Source of the DNA: Brevibacterium senegalense
Lineage (GTDB): Bacteria; Actinomycetota; Actinomycetes; Actinomycetales; Brevibacteriaceae
Direction: 5' to 3'
Assembly (NCBI RefSeq): GCF_000285835.1
Contig: NZ_HE978606.1
Location: 62,001 to 126,000 of the forward strand
DNA length: 64,000 nt
The position numbers and the translations under genes were made by a program. The notes under the pieces are model-generated. The model saw only the letters and a list, made by a program, of their open reading frames with translations, searched no databases and had not been told where the DNA came from. Below are positions 33,209 through 41,905 of the stretch, piece after piece. Numbering within the stretch: position 1 is the first letter of the stretch; each line of letters starts with the position of its first letter.

Positions 33209-34738
33209 TCAGCGGGTGCGCGCGCCGGCCTGTGCGGAGCGCTGGCCACCGCGACGTCCGCGGCTGCCGCGTCCACCCGGGCCGCCCTGACCGCGGCCCG
33301 ACTGGTTGCCCTGGCCCTGGCCACGACCGCCCTGTCCGCGGGACTGTCCGCCCTGATCGGAGCGCGAACTCTGGCCGGCGCGGGACTCCTGCCCGGCGCC
33401 CTGACCCTGACCACCGCGACCACGGCCTCGGCCGCGTCCACCCTGGCCGCCGCTACCGCTCTGGCCACCACGACCACCCTGTCCACGGCCACCCTGTCCA
33501 CGGCCACCCTGCTGCTGCGGCTGTGCCGGCGGCGCGGGCTCGACGTGGGGAGCGACCTCGCCCACGAGGCGGGTGACCTCGGCGGAGTCCGGGGTGACGG
33601 TGACGGGCGTGACCTTCACCTTCGCCTTGCGCAGCAGGACCTGGGTGTCCTTGCGCTGCTCCGGCAGCATGATCGTGACGACGTCGCCCGCGCTGCCGGC
33701 GCGCGCGGTGCGGCCGGAGCGGTGCAGGTAGGCCTTGTGCTCGGCCGGCGGATCGACATGGACGACCAGCTCGACGTCATCGACGTGCACGCCGCGCGCC
33801 GCGACATCAGTCGCGACGAGCACGCGGACGCGGCCTTCGCCGAACGCCGCGAGGTTCCGGTCGCGCTGCGGCTGGGACAGGTTGCCGTGCAGGTCGACGG
33901 CGGGGATGCCCTGGGCCGTCAGCTGCTTCGCGAACCGCTTCGACTGGTGCTTCGTGCGTGTGAAGAGGATGCGGCGTCCCGTGCCGGAGGCCAGCACCCG
34001 GACGAGCTCCTTCTTGTCGTCGTTCGAGACCTCGAAGACGTGGTGGGTCATCTGGCTGACGTGCGACTCGGGCGCATCGACCGAGTGCATGACCTCGTTG
34101 TGGAGGAAGCGGCGCACCAGCTTGTCGACCCCATTGTCCAGGGTCGCGGAGAAGAAGAGGCGCTGCCCGTCCTCGGGCGTCTTCGACAGGATGCGGGTGA
34201 CGCCGGGCAGGAAGCCCAGATCCGCCATGTGGTCGGCCTCGTCGAGGATCGCGATCTCGACCGCGTCGAGGGTGAGCGCCCGCTGCTGGAGCAGGTCCTC
34301 GAGGCGGCCGGGGCAGGCGACGACGATGTCGACGCCGCGCCCCAGAGCGTTGATCTGCCGGTTCTGGCTCACACCGCCGAAGATCGTGGTGGTGCGCAGG
34401 CCGTACGCCTGGGCCAGCGGGCTGATGACCGCGTCGATCTGCGTCGCGAGCTCACGCGTGGGCGCCAGGATGAGGCCGCGCGGGCGCTTGGGCAGGTTCG
34501 CGGCGTCGCGGGTGGCACCCAGGCGGGCGACCATGGGGATGGAGAACGCGAGCGTCTTGCCGGACCCGGTCTTGCCGCGGCCCAGGACGTCGCGGCCGCC
34601 CAGCGTGTCGGGCAGGGTGTCCTGCTGGATGGGGAAGGCATCGACCTTGCCGTCCGCCGCGAGGACGCGCGCGATCGGGGCGGGAACGCCCAGCTGCGCG
34701 AACGTGGTCGGGGCGGAGGAGGACTGCGAAGCGTTGAT
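33209..34738 (-). CDS. DEAD-box RNA helicase with apparent AUC start
   Basis: 509-residue RhlE-type helicase. From the proposed start the protein runs TTFAQLGVPAPIARVLAADG (Q-motif region), FPIQQDTLP, GRGKTGSGKT (Walker A), APTRELATQI, DEADHMADLGF (DEAD box), FFSATLD (SAT) and HRSGRTARAG (motif VI), then a C-terminal tail of about 110 residues rich in RGG/GQG. No ATG, GTG or TTG exists in frame between an upstream stop (34883-34885) and ATG 34534, which lies after Walker A and would make a dead protein. ATC at 34738 has AAGG seven bases before it and is at the family's usual start, so an AUC start (or a sequence error) is inferred. The leader from a TACAGT -10 box (34991-34996) is about 245 nt. 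Confidence 0.88.
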   Translation of the reverse strand: MNASQSSSAPTTFAQLGVPAPIARVLAADGKVDAFPIQQDTLPDTLGGRDVLGRGKTGSGKTLAFSIPMVARLGATRDAANLPKRPRGLILAPTRELATQIDAVISPLAQAYGLRTTTIFGGVSQNRQINALGRGVDIVVACPGRLEDLLQQRALTLDAVEIAILDEADHMADLGFLPGVTRILSKTPEDGQRLFFSATLDNGVDKLVRRFLHNEVMHSVDAPESHVSQMTHHVFEVSNDDKKELVRVLASGTGRRILFTRTKHQSKRFAKQLTAQGIPAVDLHGNLSQPQRDRNLAAFGEGRVRVLVATDVAARGVHVDDVELVVHVDPPAEHKAYLHRSGRTARAGSAGDVVTIMLPEQRKDTQVLLRKAKVKVTPVTVTPDSAEVTRLVGEVAPHVEPAPPAQPQQQGGRGQGGRGQGGRGGQSGSGGQGGRGRGRGRGGQGQGAGQESRAGQSSRSDQGGQSRGQGGRGQGQGNQSGRGQGGPGGRGSRGRRGGQRSAQAGARTR

Positions 34739-35077
34739 GGGGTGACCTTTCGAAGTGCCGAGGCACGGCGTCGCATCACGGATGCGCGCAGGCTGTGCGT
34801 GGCAGGGGCGGGCCTCACCGGATGGTGGGCTCGTTCGCCGCTGGGGAGGTGCTTCGGAAACGGGAGCCGGCAGTGCTCGCGGTCAGCCCGTGCGCCTGTG
34901 GAGGCGGGGCCCGCTGGGGCAGTGCGTGCGGCTCGAATGCGAGGCGTCCGAACGACGCAGGGAACCCGTCGCCGGGTTCACCAGAGTCCTACTGTACCGG
35001 AGAAGTCCGCCGAGGCCGTCATCGGCGGGCGCACAGGCTCGCCTGCCCAGCCGCGCCTGCCAGCCCAGTCCCTCACC

Positions 35078-38000
35078 TCACAGCAGCGTCCGGATCCACT
35101 CCCGAGTCAGCGCCGGGTCGATGACGTCGTCGATCTCGAAGAGCATCGCGGCGTTCATCGCCCGCCCCTGCGCGTACAGCTCGTCGACCAGCCGGGCCTC
35201 CTCCGCTGTACGCTCCGCCTCGTCCTCGATCGCTGCGAGCTCCTTCGCGTACCCCAGTCGTACGGCGCCCTCGAGCCCCATCGGTCCCAGCTCGCCGCTG
35301 GGCCACGCGACCGTGAACTGCGGCGCCTCCGCGCTGCCGGCCATCATCGCCATCGCGCCCAAGCCGTATCCCTTGCGGATGACGACTGCGCCGAACGGCA
35401 CCGTGAGCGCCGCGCCCGCCACGAACAGATCTCCGAACGCGCGCACGCCCGGTTCCAGCTCCGCCTCCGGCCCCACGATGAAGCCCGGCGTGTCGACGAA
35501 GGACACGACCGGGACCCCGTGGTCCTGCGCCAGCCGCAGGTGCTGGGTCATCGTCCGCGCCGCATCGACGTCGATCGCCCCGCCCAGATGGTGGTTGTCG
35601 TTCCCGATGAGCGCGAACGCCCGCCCGTCGAGCCGGCCGAACCCCGTGATCGCGCCCGCCCCGAATCCGGCCCGCACCTCCGTGAAGGTGCCAGGGTCCA
35701 CGACGGCCTCGATCGCCGTCCGCATCGAGAAGGCGCGCAGCCGCTCCGCGGGCACGGCGGTGCGTGCGGCCTCGGCGAGGGAAGCGTCGACCGCCTCCGC
35801 CGAGGCCGCACCCACCTCCCCGCGCACCGTCCCCACCAGCGCGGACAGTGCCTCTTTCACGTGCGCGACCGCGTCCGCCTCGTCGGCGGCGAGGATGTCG
35901 ATGTTCCCGTTGGCCAGGTGGACGTGCGCGGGGCCGATGTCCTCGGGTCGATGCCGACCCAGCCCGCCGCCCTCGATCATCGCGGGCCCGCCCATCCCCA
36001 GGTTGACCTCGGGGGTCGCGATGATGAGGTCGCACACCCCAGCCAGCGCCGCGTTGCCCGCGAACGTCCGCCCCGACACGACGGAGATGAGCGGCACCCG
36101 CCCCCGCAGCCGCGCCAGCGACGCGAACGTCTCCACGCCCAGCCCGATCGACGGCGCCCGGTCCGTGTCGCCCGGCCGCCCGCCGCCGCCCTCCGCGAAG
36201 AGGACGAGGGGCGCGCCGCGACGCTCCGCCAACTGGATGAGCCGGTCCGTCTTCTTGTGGTTGCGCGAGCCCTGCGTGCCCGCCAGCACCGAGTAGTCGT
36301 AGCTCATGACGACGACCTCGCGCCCCTCGACGGTCGCGGTCCCGCCCAGCAGCCCATCGCCCGAGGTCCGCCGGATCAGCTCCTCCACACTGCGCCGCTG
36401 CGTCTGCGCGGCGATGATGAGCGGTCCGTACTCCACGAAGCTGCCGGGATCCACGAGGTCCGCGAGGTTCTCACGCGCCGTCCGCCGCCCGCGCGCCCGG
36501 ATTGACTCCAGCTGGTCCTTGCGCGCGTCGTCGAGGACGGCTGCGTGCCGCTCCTGGACCTCCGCGACGCCGGGGTGCGGCTCGTGCGCGTCCGTCTCCG
36601 CATCCGCGTCGCCCGTCACCGAGGACAGGACGGCCAGCGGCGTCCCGGCGGGGACGGAATCGCCCACGGCCACGAGGTGCCGGACGCGGCCGGCCGCCGG
36701 CCCCGGCACCGGATGGTGCATCTTCATCGCCTCGAGCAGCACGTACTCGCGCGGATCCTCACCCAGCCCGATGACCGTGCCCGTCAGCGGCGCCCGCAGC
36801 AGCTCCTCGCCCGGGGCCAGGTCGGGCTCCGCCGAGGCCGCAGCGCCGGCCGCTGCACCGGCACCTGCCGCTGCACCGGCACCTGCCGCTGCGCCGGCTC
36901 CCGCTTCCTCGCGCGCTGCGCGATCCTCGGCGTCGATCTCCCGCGCTCGCCCGACGATCTCCTGCACCTGCTCGTCGAAGGACGTCGTCGTCTCCTCGCC
37001 GGGGTTCAGGACCTCGCCGATCGCCCGCAGTAGGCCCACCGTCGTGTCGAGGCCGCTGATCGAGGTCTCGCGCAGGGCTCGGTCGCCGGCACGCAGCGCG
37101 GCCGCGAGCGTGGGGCCCTGCACGATGATCTTCCCCAGGAGCGAGTCGAATGAGCCCGTCACCCGGCTGCCGGCCTCGACCCACGTATCCACGCGGACCC
37201 CCGGACCTGTGGGCCAGCGCACCGCGGTCGCGGTTCCCACACTGGGCGATGGGTCGCCCTGCTCGCCGATCGTCTCCGCCGCGACACGCAGCTGCACCGC
37301 GAAGCCCCGAGGCGCGACGGTCGCGCCCAGTGCGGCCGCGACATCCGATGCGCCAGCGGTCGCCGACGGCCCCTCGGCCTCCGGTGCTGTCAGTCCTTCT
37401 GATGCGTCCGGGTGTCCCAGGGCGGCCGCTTCGCCTGACTCACCTGCCTCACCCAGCGCCACGTCGAGCTGGCAGTCGACGAGGTCGAGGCCCGTCACCT
37501 GCTCGGTCACCGTGTGCTCGACCTGGATGCGGGGGTTCACCTCGAGGAGGACGTGGTCCTCGCCGGTCACCAGGAACTCGACCGTCGCGAGCGACGCATA
37601 GCCAGCCGACGCGCACAGCCGCTGCGCATCCGCGTGGAGGCGGGCGCGCAGATCATCGCTCAGGTGCGGCGCGGGTGCGATCTCGACGAGCTTCTGCCGT
37701 CTGCGCTGGATCGAGCAGTCGCGATCGCCCAGCACGACGACACAGTCAGCCGTGCCCAGGACCTGGACCTCGATGTGGCGGGCGCCGGTGATGAGGGCCT
37801 CGGCGACGATGCGGTCATCGCCGAACCCGGCCCGGGCCTCGGCGGCGCACGTGGTGAGCGCGCGCTCCAGCTCAGACGGGTCCGTCACCAGCCGGATCCC
37901 GCGCCCGCCGCCCCCGGCGACGGCCTTGATCGCGATGCCGGCGGAGTGCTCGGACAGCAGTCGACTCACTGCGGCCAGGGCCTTCCCCTCGTCCCCCTCC

Positions 38001-38431
38001 AGCAGCCCGGTCGCAGCGGGGACGGGGATGCCCAGCTCGACGGCCCGCTGCCGCGTGGCGCGCTTGTCCCCGAACAGTTCCAGAGCGGCGGGGGAGGGGC
38101 CCACCCAGGTGAGTCCGGCCTCGGCGGTCAGCTGCGCCAGCCGGGCGGATTCGGCGAGGAAGCCGTAGCCCGGGTGCACGAGCTGAGCGCCGGCCTCACG
38201 AGCAGCGGCGACGACGGCCTCGGCGTCCAGGTAGGCGGCGGCCCCGCGGCCGGGCAGGGTGACGACCTCGTCAGCCAGCTGCACGTGCAGGCCGGCGGCC
38301 GCGCCCAGGGCCTCCTCGTCGGTGGAGCGGACGGCGACGGCGGTGAGCCCTCGCGCTTGGGCGGTGCGGATGATCCGCACGGCGATCTCGCCGCGATTGG
38401 CGATGAGGAGGGTGCGCGGGGCGGTGTCCAT
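35078..38431 (-). CDS. Single-chain acyl-CoA carboxylase (BC-BCCP-CT fusion)
   Basis: 1117-residue biotin-dependent carboxylase with all functions in one chain. Residues 1-450 are biotin carboxylase (LLIANRGEIAVRIIRTA, AVAGGGGRGIRLV, HIEVQVLG, EVNPRIQVEHTVTE). A biotin carrier domain with EAMKM sits near residue 567. Residues from about 620 form the carboxyltransferase (VMSYDYSVLAGTQGSRNHKKTDRLI, FVDTPGFIVGPEAE, VIRKGYGLGAMAM). Most actinobacterial acyl-CoA carboxylases split these into alpha and beta subunits; single-chain enzymes are rarer. Low-complexity insertions lie near 360-400 and before the carrier domain. The gene begins 8 bp after an acyl-CoA ligase, so ligase product and carboxylase substrate are probably the same. 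Confidence 0.9.
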   Translation of the reverse strand: MDTAPRTLLIANRGEIAVRIIRTAQARGLTAVAVRSTDEEALGAAAGLHVQLADEVVTLPGRGAAAYLDAEAVVAAAREAGAQLVHPGYGFLAESARLAQLTAEAGLTWVGPSPAALELFGDKRATRQRAVELGIPVPAATGLLEGDEGKALAAVSRLLSEHSAGIAIKAVAGGGGRGIRLVTDPSELERALTTCAAEARAGFGDDRIVAEALITGARHIEVQVLGTADCVVVLGDRDCSIQRRRQKLVEIAPAPHLSDDLRARLHADAQRLCASAGYASLATVEFLVTGEDHVLLEVNPRIQVEHTVTEQVTGLDLVDCQLDVALGEAGESGEAAALGHPDASEGLTAPEAEGPSATAGASDVAAALGATVAPRGFAVQLRVAAETIGEQGDPSPSVGTATAVRWPTGPGVRVDTWVEAGSRVTGSFDSLLGKIIVQGPTLAAALRAGDRALRETSISGLDTTVGLLRAIGEVLNPGEETTTSFDEQVQEIVGRAREIDAEDRAAREEAGAGAAAGAGAAAGAGAAAGAAASAEPDLAPGEELLRAPLTGTVIGLGEDPREYVLLEAMKMHHPVPGPAAGRVRHLVAVGDSVPAGTPLAVLSSVTGDADAETDAHEPHPGVAEVQERHAAVLDDARKDQLESIRARGRRTARENLADLVDPGSFVEYGPLIIAAQTQRRSVEELIRRTSGDGLLGGTATVEGREVVVMSYDYSVLAGTQGSRNHKKTDRLIQLAERRGAPLVLFAEGGGGRPGDTDRAPSIGLGVETFASLARLRGRVPLISVVSGRTFAGNAALAGVCDLIIATPEVNLGMGGPAMIEGGGLGRHRPEDIGPAHVHLANGNIDILAADEADAVAHVKEALSALVGTVRGEVGAASAEAVDASLAEAARTAVPAERLRAFSMRTAIEAVVDPGTFTEVRAGFGAGAITGFGRLDGRAFALIGNDNHHLGGAIDVDAARTMTQHLRLAQDHGVPVVSFVDTPGFIVGPEAELEPGVRAFGDLFVAGAALTVPFGAVVIRKGYGLGAMAMMAGSAEAPQFTVAWPSGELGPMGLEGAVRLGYAKELAAIEDEAERTAEEARLVDELYAQGRAMNAAMLFEIDDVIDPALTREWIRTLL
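36852..36900. repeat. 18-bp tandem repeat in the carboxylase linker
   Basis: GCTGCACCGGCACCTGCC occurs twice perfectly (36852-36869, 36870-36887) and a third time partly. On the minus strand it encodes the Gly/Ala linker (AGAGAA repeats) before the biotin carrier domain. Such a linker lets the biotin arm move, and its length may vary between strains. Confidence 0.85.
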
Positions 38432-38439
38432 CGGGGTGA

Positions 38440-40269
38440 TCAGGCTCCTGGGAGAGAGGTGGGCGTGAGGTGCTGAGCGATGAGTTCCGTCTTGCGGATC
38501 TTGCCGGTCGCCGTCATGGGCATGGCGTCGACGAAGACGAACTCGGGGACCTTGAAGACGGCCATGTTCTCCTTCGCCCATGCGGTGAGCGCGTCCGTGT
38601 CCGGAGTGCTGCCGGGGGAGGGGATGATGAAGGCGACCGGTACCTGGCCCTTCGCCGCGTCTTCGCGGGGTGCGACGGCCACAGTGCCCACGTCCGGGTG
38701 GGCGCGCAGCAGCGCTTCGACGTCGGACGGGAAGACGCTCATGCCGTTGACCTTGATCATCTCCTTGGTCCTGGCCAGGTACGTGAGCGCGCCGACCTCG
38801 TCGAAGCGACCCGTGTCGCCCGTCCGCAGCCACCCGTCGATGAGTGACTCCGCCGTCGCGCGCTCGTTCTGCCAGTACCCGGTCATGACCGACGGCGACT
38901 GGACGAGGATCTCGCCCTCCTGACCCACCGGCACCGGGTTCAGGTCGACGTCGACGATGACGATCCGGGTGCCGGGGACGGGGAAGCCGCAGTAGACGGG
39001 CTCGGCGGCCAGGTCGCGGTCATTCTCCTGCAGGCCCAGCGTGAACGTGTCGGAGGTGTGGGTCTCCGTCATCCCGAACGACGACTCCCGCAGCGTCACG
39101 CCCGTGAGCTCGTGCCACTGCTGCCGCAGCTGCGTGTCGAGCTTCCGGACGAAGGAGACGGCCTGGCACTGCGCGAGCGACGAGAGGTCCGGATCCGGCA
39201 CCTCGCCGGACTCGATGAGGTCCAGGAGCTCGACGTACCCGTCCGCCGGCGCCACGAGGCGGGTGACGCGGCGCTGCGCGATCGTCTCGAGGGCGACGCG
39301 CGGGTGCCAGCGGTTCAGGATCGCGACCTCGCCGCCGGAGTAGAGCGGCAGCAGCAGGCACAGGTTCTGCCCCGCGATCCAGAACATGGGCAGGAAGCCC
39401 AGGGAGACATCCGGTGCGGCGTCGTCCTCGACCGCCGCGGTCCCCATCCCGGCCAGCGCGGAGGCTGCGGTGTAGGCCATGTGCCCGATCGTGTGCTCGC
39501 ACCCCTTGGGCCGGCCCGTCGTGCCGCCGGTGTAGTTGAGTGCGGCCAGTCGGTCGGGGTCGACCGGGACGGCGGGGGCTGGGCCGGTGGCGAGGACCGC
39601 GGACCAGTCCCCGGCCTCGGCGGCGGTGGGAACCGGCATCGGCAGGCCACTGGTGGGGGCGGGCGCGCCCGGCTCCAGGAAGACAGCGGCGGGGTCCGTC
39701 CAGGTGACCTGCACGCTGGTATCGAGCTGGGGGAGGGCGGCGTCGACGATGTCGCGCAGGCCGGTCTGGGCGATGAGGTGCACCGCGCCGGAGTCCGCCA
39801 GCTGGTGCCGCAGCTCCTCCGCCCGGTACATCGGGTTGATCGGCACGTAGACGGCGCCCAGCCACGCGATGGCCAGGAACGCGTCGACGAACTGCGGGCA
39901 GTTGCCCAGGTAGACGCCCACGCGGTCGCCGGTCCGCACCCCGCGGGCCGCCAGCCAGCCGGCCGTCGCCGAGGCCCGGCGCTCCATCTCTGACCAGCTC
40001 GCCTCCCAGCCGTAGTAGGAGACCGCGATGGCGTCCGGCCGGGTGGCGGCCCAGTGGCGCAGGGTCTCCGCGATGCCGGGGCCGGCGGCGAGGGCGGCGG
40101 GTTCGTGGGGGACCTCGGCGGGCCAGAGGGTGCGGCGGGCGGCGAGCTCGTCCGCGGCCTGCTCCCAGGACTGCGTGAGCGGGGAGTGCGGCGGGGCGGG
40201 GTGGACATCACTCATGTCGTGACGGGGCTTGCCCGAGTCGTCGCGGGTGCTTGCTGCGGTGTCCGTCAT
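38440..40269 (-). CDS. AMP-forming acyl-CoA synthetase
   Basis: 609-residue ANL-superfamily ligase that activates a carboxylic acid with ATP and CoA. The P-loop reads NYTGGTTGRPKGCEHT, then FLPMFWIAGQN, SSFGMTETHTSDTF (A5), GWLRTGDTGRFDEVGALTYLARTKEMIKVNG (A7-A8) and the catalytic lysine in MTATGKIRK (A10). The first 35 residues are a disordered extension. AGGAG precedes the ATG. The stop is 8 bp from the carboxylase start. The closest general resemblance is to long-chain or crotonobetaine/carnitine-CoA ligases, but the substrate is unknown. Confidence 0.9.
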   Translation of the reverse strand: MTDTAASTRDDSGKPRHDMSDVHPAPPHSPLTQSWEQAADELAARRTLWPAEVPHEPAALAAGPGIAETLRHWAATRPDAIAVSYYGWEASWSEMERRASATAGWLAARGVRTGDRVGVYLGNCPQFVDAFLAIAWLGAVYVPINPMYRAEELRHQLADSGAVHLIAQTGLRDIVDAALPQLDTSVQVTWTDPAAVFLEPGAPAPTSGLPMPVPTAAEAGDWSAVLATGPAPAVPVDPDRLAALNYTGGTTGRPKGCEHTIGHMAYTAASALAGMGTAAVEDDAAPDVSLGFLPMFWIAGQNLCLLLPLYSGGEVAILNRWHPRVALETIAQRRVTRLVAPADGYVELLDLIESGEVPDPDLSSLAQCQAVSFVRKLDTQLRQQWHELTGVTLRESSFGMTETHTSDTFTLGLQENDRDLAAEPVYCGFPVPGTRIVIVDVDLNPVPVGQEGEILVQSPSVMTGYWQNERATAESLIDGWLRTGDTGRFDEVGALTYLARTKEMIKVNGMSVFPSDVEALLRAHPDVGTVAVAPREDAAKGQVPVAFIIPSPGSTPDTDALTAWAKENMAVFKVPEFVFVDAMPMTATGKIRKTELIAQHLTPTSLPGA

Positions 40270-40326
40270 CGGTGAGGCTCCTCGTCGAGCGTCGGGGTGT
40301 CTGGCGGGTGATCCAGGCCACAGCCA

Positions 40327-40355
40327 GATATATGTGAATCCGGCGTCAATTTCAA
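40327..40355 (-). promoter_or_regulatory. Promoter of the ligase-carboxylase operon
   Basis: On the minus strand TTGAAA (40350-40355) and TATATC (40327-40332) are separated by 17 bp, a near-consensus housekeeping promoter in a small AT-rich patch. The leader would be about 50 nt. The two nested palindromes lie 75-200 bp further upstream. Confidence 0.75.
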
Positions 40356-40428
40356 GGGAGCGCGGGGGCTGGGGCGGGGTGCGTGAGCGGAGCCGGCGCT
40401 GCTACCCACTCCCTGCACCTACTTGGCC

Positions 40429-40476
40429 CTTCTCTCGCGTTCTGCGGGAAAGCTTTCCCGCATTTCGCGAGAGAAG
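40429..40476. repeat. 48-bp nested palindrome, copy 1
   Basis: Outer arms CTTCTCTCGCG (40429-40439) and CGCGAGAGAAG (40466-40476) are perfect complements. Inside, TGCGGGAAAGCTTTCCCGCA (40443-40462) is a perfect 20-bp palindrome. Only two 3-base spacers (TTC, TTT) do not pair. It lies in the gap between the divergent ligase and Usp genes. Confidence 0.9.
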
Positions 40477-40510
40477 TTTCGCGGTCCCGACTGCCCACAT
40501 CTTCCAGGCA

Positions 40511-40555
40511 CTTCTCTCGCGTTGTACGACAAAGCACTCCTGTACTTCGCGAGAA
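40511..40555. repeat. Nested palindrome, diverged copy 2
   Basis: The same left arm CTTCTCTCGCG (40511-40521) recurs 82 bp after copy 1. TCTCGCG-TT-GTAC pairs with GTAC-TT-CGCGAGA (ending at 40554) around a 14-base loop, keeping the paired-T interruptions of copy 1 but with a different inner palindrome. Confidence 0.8.
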
Positions 40556-40690
40556 TCGATGGCGGAGGTTCAGGCGGAGGTTGAGACGGATGCTCGAACC
40601 AAGCCCCGCCTCCGGCGCCCGCCAAGATCCCGCTGTCCGCACTTTGTCCACTCCTCACAGTGATCCAGGTCTCCCCGGTACCGTGGGGCC

Positions 40691-41905
40691 ATGACCGATA
40701 CGACACGTGACGCGGCAGCGCAGCAGGAGTCTCACCAGGACGATCAGCAGGCGCCCATCCTGGTGGGCGTCGACGAATCGGAGCACTGCGCGCGGGCCTT
40801 CGACATCGCACTGTCCCTCGCGCAGCGCCATGGCTGCGGACTGCGGCTGGTGGCCGCCTTCGAAGTCCCCATCCGCGACGCCGAGGCCGGCGACCGCGCC
40901 CAGGACATCTTCCGCACCGCGATGCGGGACGACGCGCAGCAGACGCTGGACGACCTCATCGCGAAGGCGGACGGTGCCGGCGTGTCCGTGAGCTCAGACG
41001 TCATCGAGGGACACGCCGCCGAGGTCCTCATCCGCGAATCTGCCCACGCCCGCCTGGCCGTGGTGGGCAAGCGGGGCCGCAACCGCTTCGCCGGCCGCTT
41101 CCTGGGCAGCGTGTCGAACGCGCTGGCCGCCCACTCCCACTGCCCCACGCTCGTGATCCCCGCCCGCTGGGACGAGGACGGGACGGAGACCCTCTTCGCG
41201 CCCCGCCAGGACCTGCCCGGCGGCGAGGCGGCGGCGACGGAGACGGCGCGACTGGTGTCGGCCTCGGGCGGGGTGGGTGCGAACGGTGCGGCGAACGGCC
41301 AGGGGACCGACGGTGCAACCGGCGACCAGCCGGTCGCCAGCGCCAACCCCGGCGTGGGCACGTCAGCCACCAGCACGTCAGCCGCCAACGCACCTGCCAG
41401 CAGCGCACCTGCCCCCGCTGCCGCAGACGCGCGCCGCAGCTACTCCAACGTGCCCGAGGCCCTCAACTTCGACGGCGACGTGGTCGCGGCGGTGGACCTG
41501 GGAGACTCGGCGGGCCCGGTCATCGCGTATGCCGCGGACATCGCCCGTCTGACCGGGCGCGCGCTCACGCTCGTCGCCGCGAACCCCGTCACGGTGGGCA
41601 CCCGCTTCCCCAATCCGGGTCAGGGCGCGATCGAGATGCAGTCCCTGCACGACTACCGGCAGGAGCACCTCGAGTGGGCCGTCGACACGGTGCGGGAGGC
41701 GCATCCGGAACTGGACGTGGCGTGGAGGCTGTTCGACGGATCCGCGGCCGGCGTGCTGTCCGAGGCCTCCCGCACCGCCGCCCTCGTCGTCCTGGGCACC
41801 CGCGGGCACGGTGGGTTCAGCGGACTGCTGCTGGGCTCGGTGAGCCAGTCGGTGCTGAGCCGCACGGTCGCGCCGGTGCTCGTGGTCCCCACGCGCGGTG
41901 AGTGA
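40691..41905 (+). CDS. Tandem universal stress protein (two Usp domains)
   Basis: 404-residue protein with two Usp domains. Domain 1 (about 16-155) has ILVGVDESEHCARAFDIAL and the ATP motif GKRGRNRFAGRFLGS; domain 2 (about 260-404) has VVAAVDLGDS and GTRGHGGFSGLLLGS. The 90-residue linker is rich in Ala, Ser, Thr and Gly. Such proteins respond to starvation or hypoxia in Actinobacteria. TACCGT ends six bases before the ATG (leaderless). The stop overlaps the panC GTG by 8 bp, so panC is probably co-translated. A paralogue lies at 46477. Confidence 0.9.
   Translation: MTDTTRDAAAQQESHQDDQQAPILVGVDESEHCARAFDIALSLAQRHGCGLRLVAAFEVPIRDAEAGDRAQDIFRTAMRDDAQQTLDDLIAKADGAGVSVSSDVIEGHAAEVLIRESAHARLAVVGKRGRNRFAGRFLGSVSNALAAHSHCPTLVIPARWDEDGTETLFAPRQDLPGGEAAATETARLVSASGGVGANGAANGQGTDGATGDQPVASANPGVGTSATSTSAANAPASSAPAPAAADARRSYSNVPEALNFDGDVVAAVDLGDSAGPVIAYAADIARLTGRALTLVAANPVTVGTRFPNPGQGAIEMQSLHDYRQEHLEWAVDTVREAHPELDVAWRLFDGSAAGVLSEASRTAALVVLGTRGHGGFSGLLLGSVSQSVLSRTVAPVLVVPTRGE

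Noticed and set aside
33200..36505. 1101-codon open frame on the plus strand
   Set aside because: It is antisense to the helicase and carboxylase genes, whose motifs are complete. Long antisense frames are expected at 70% GC.
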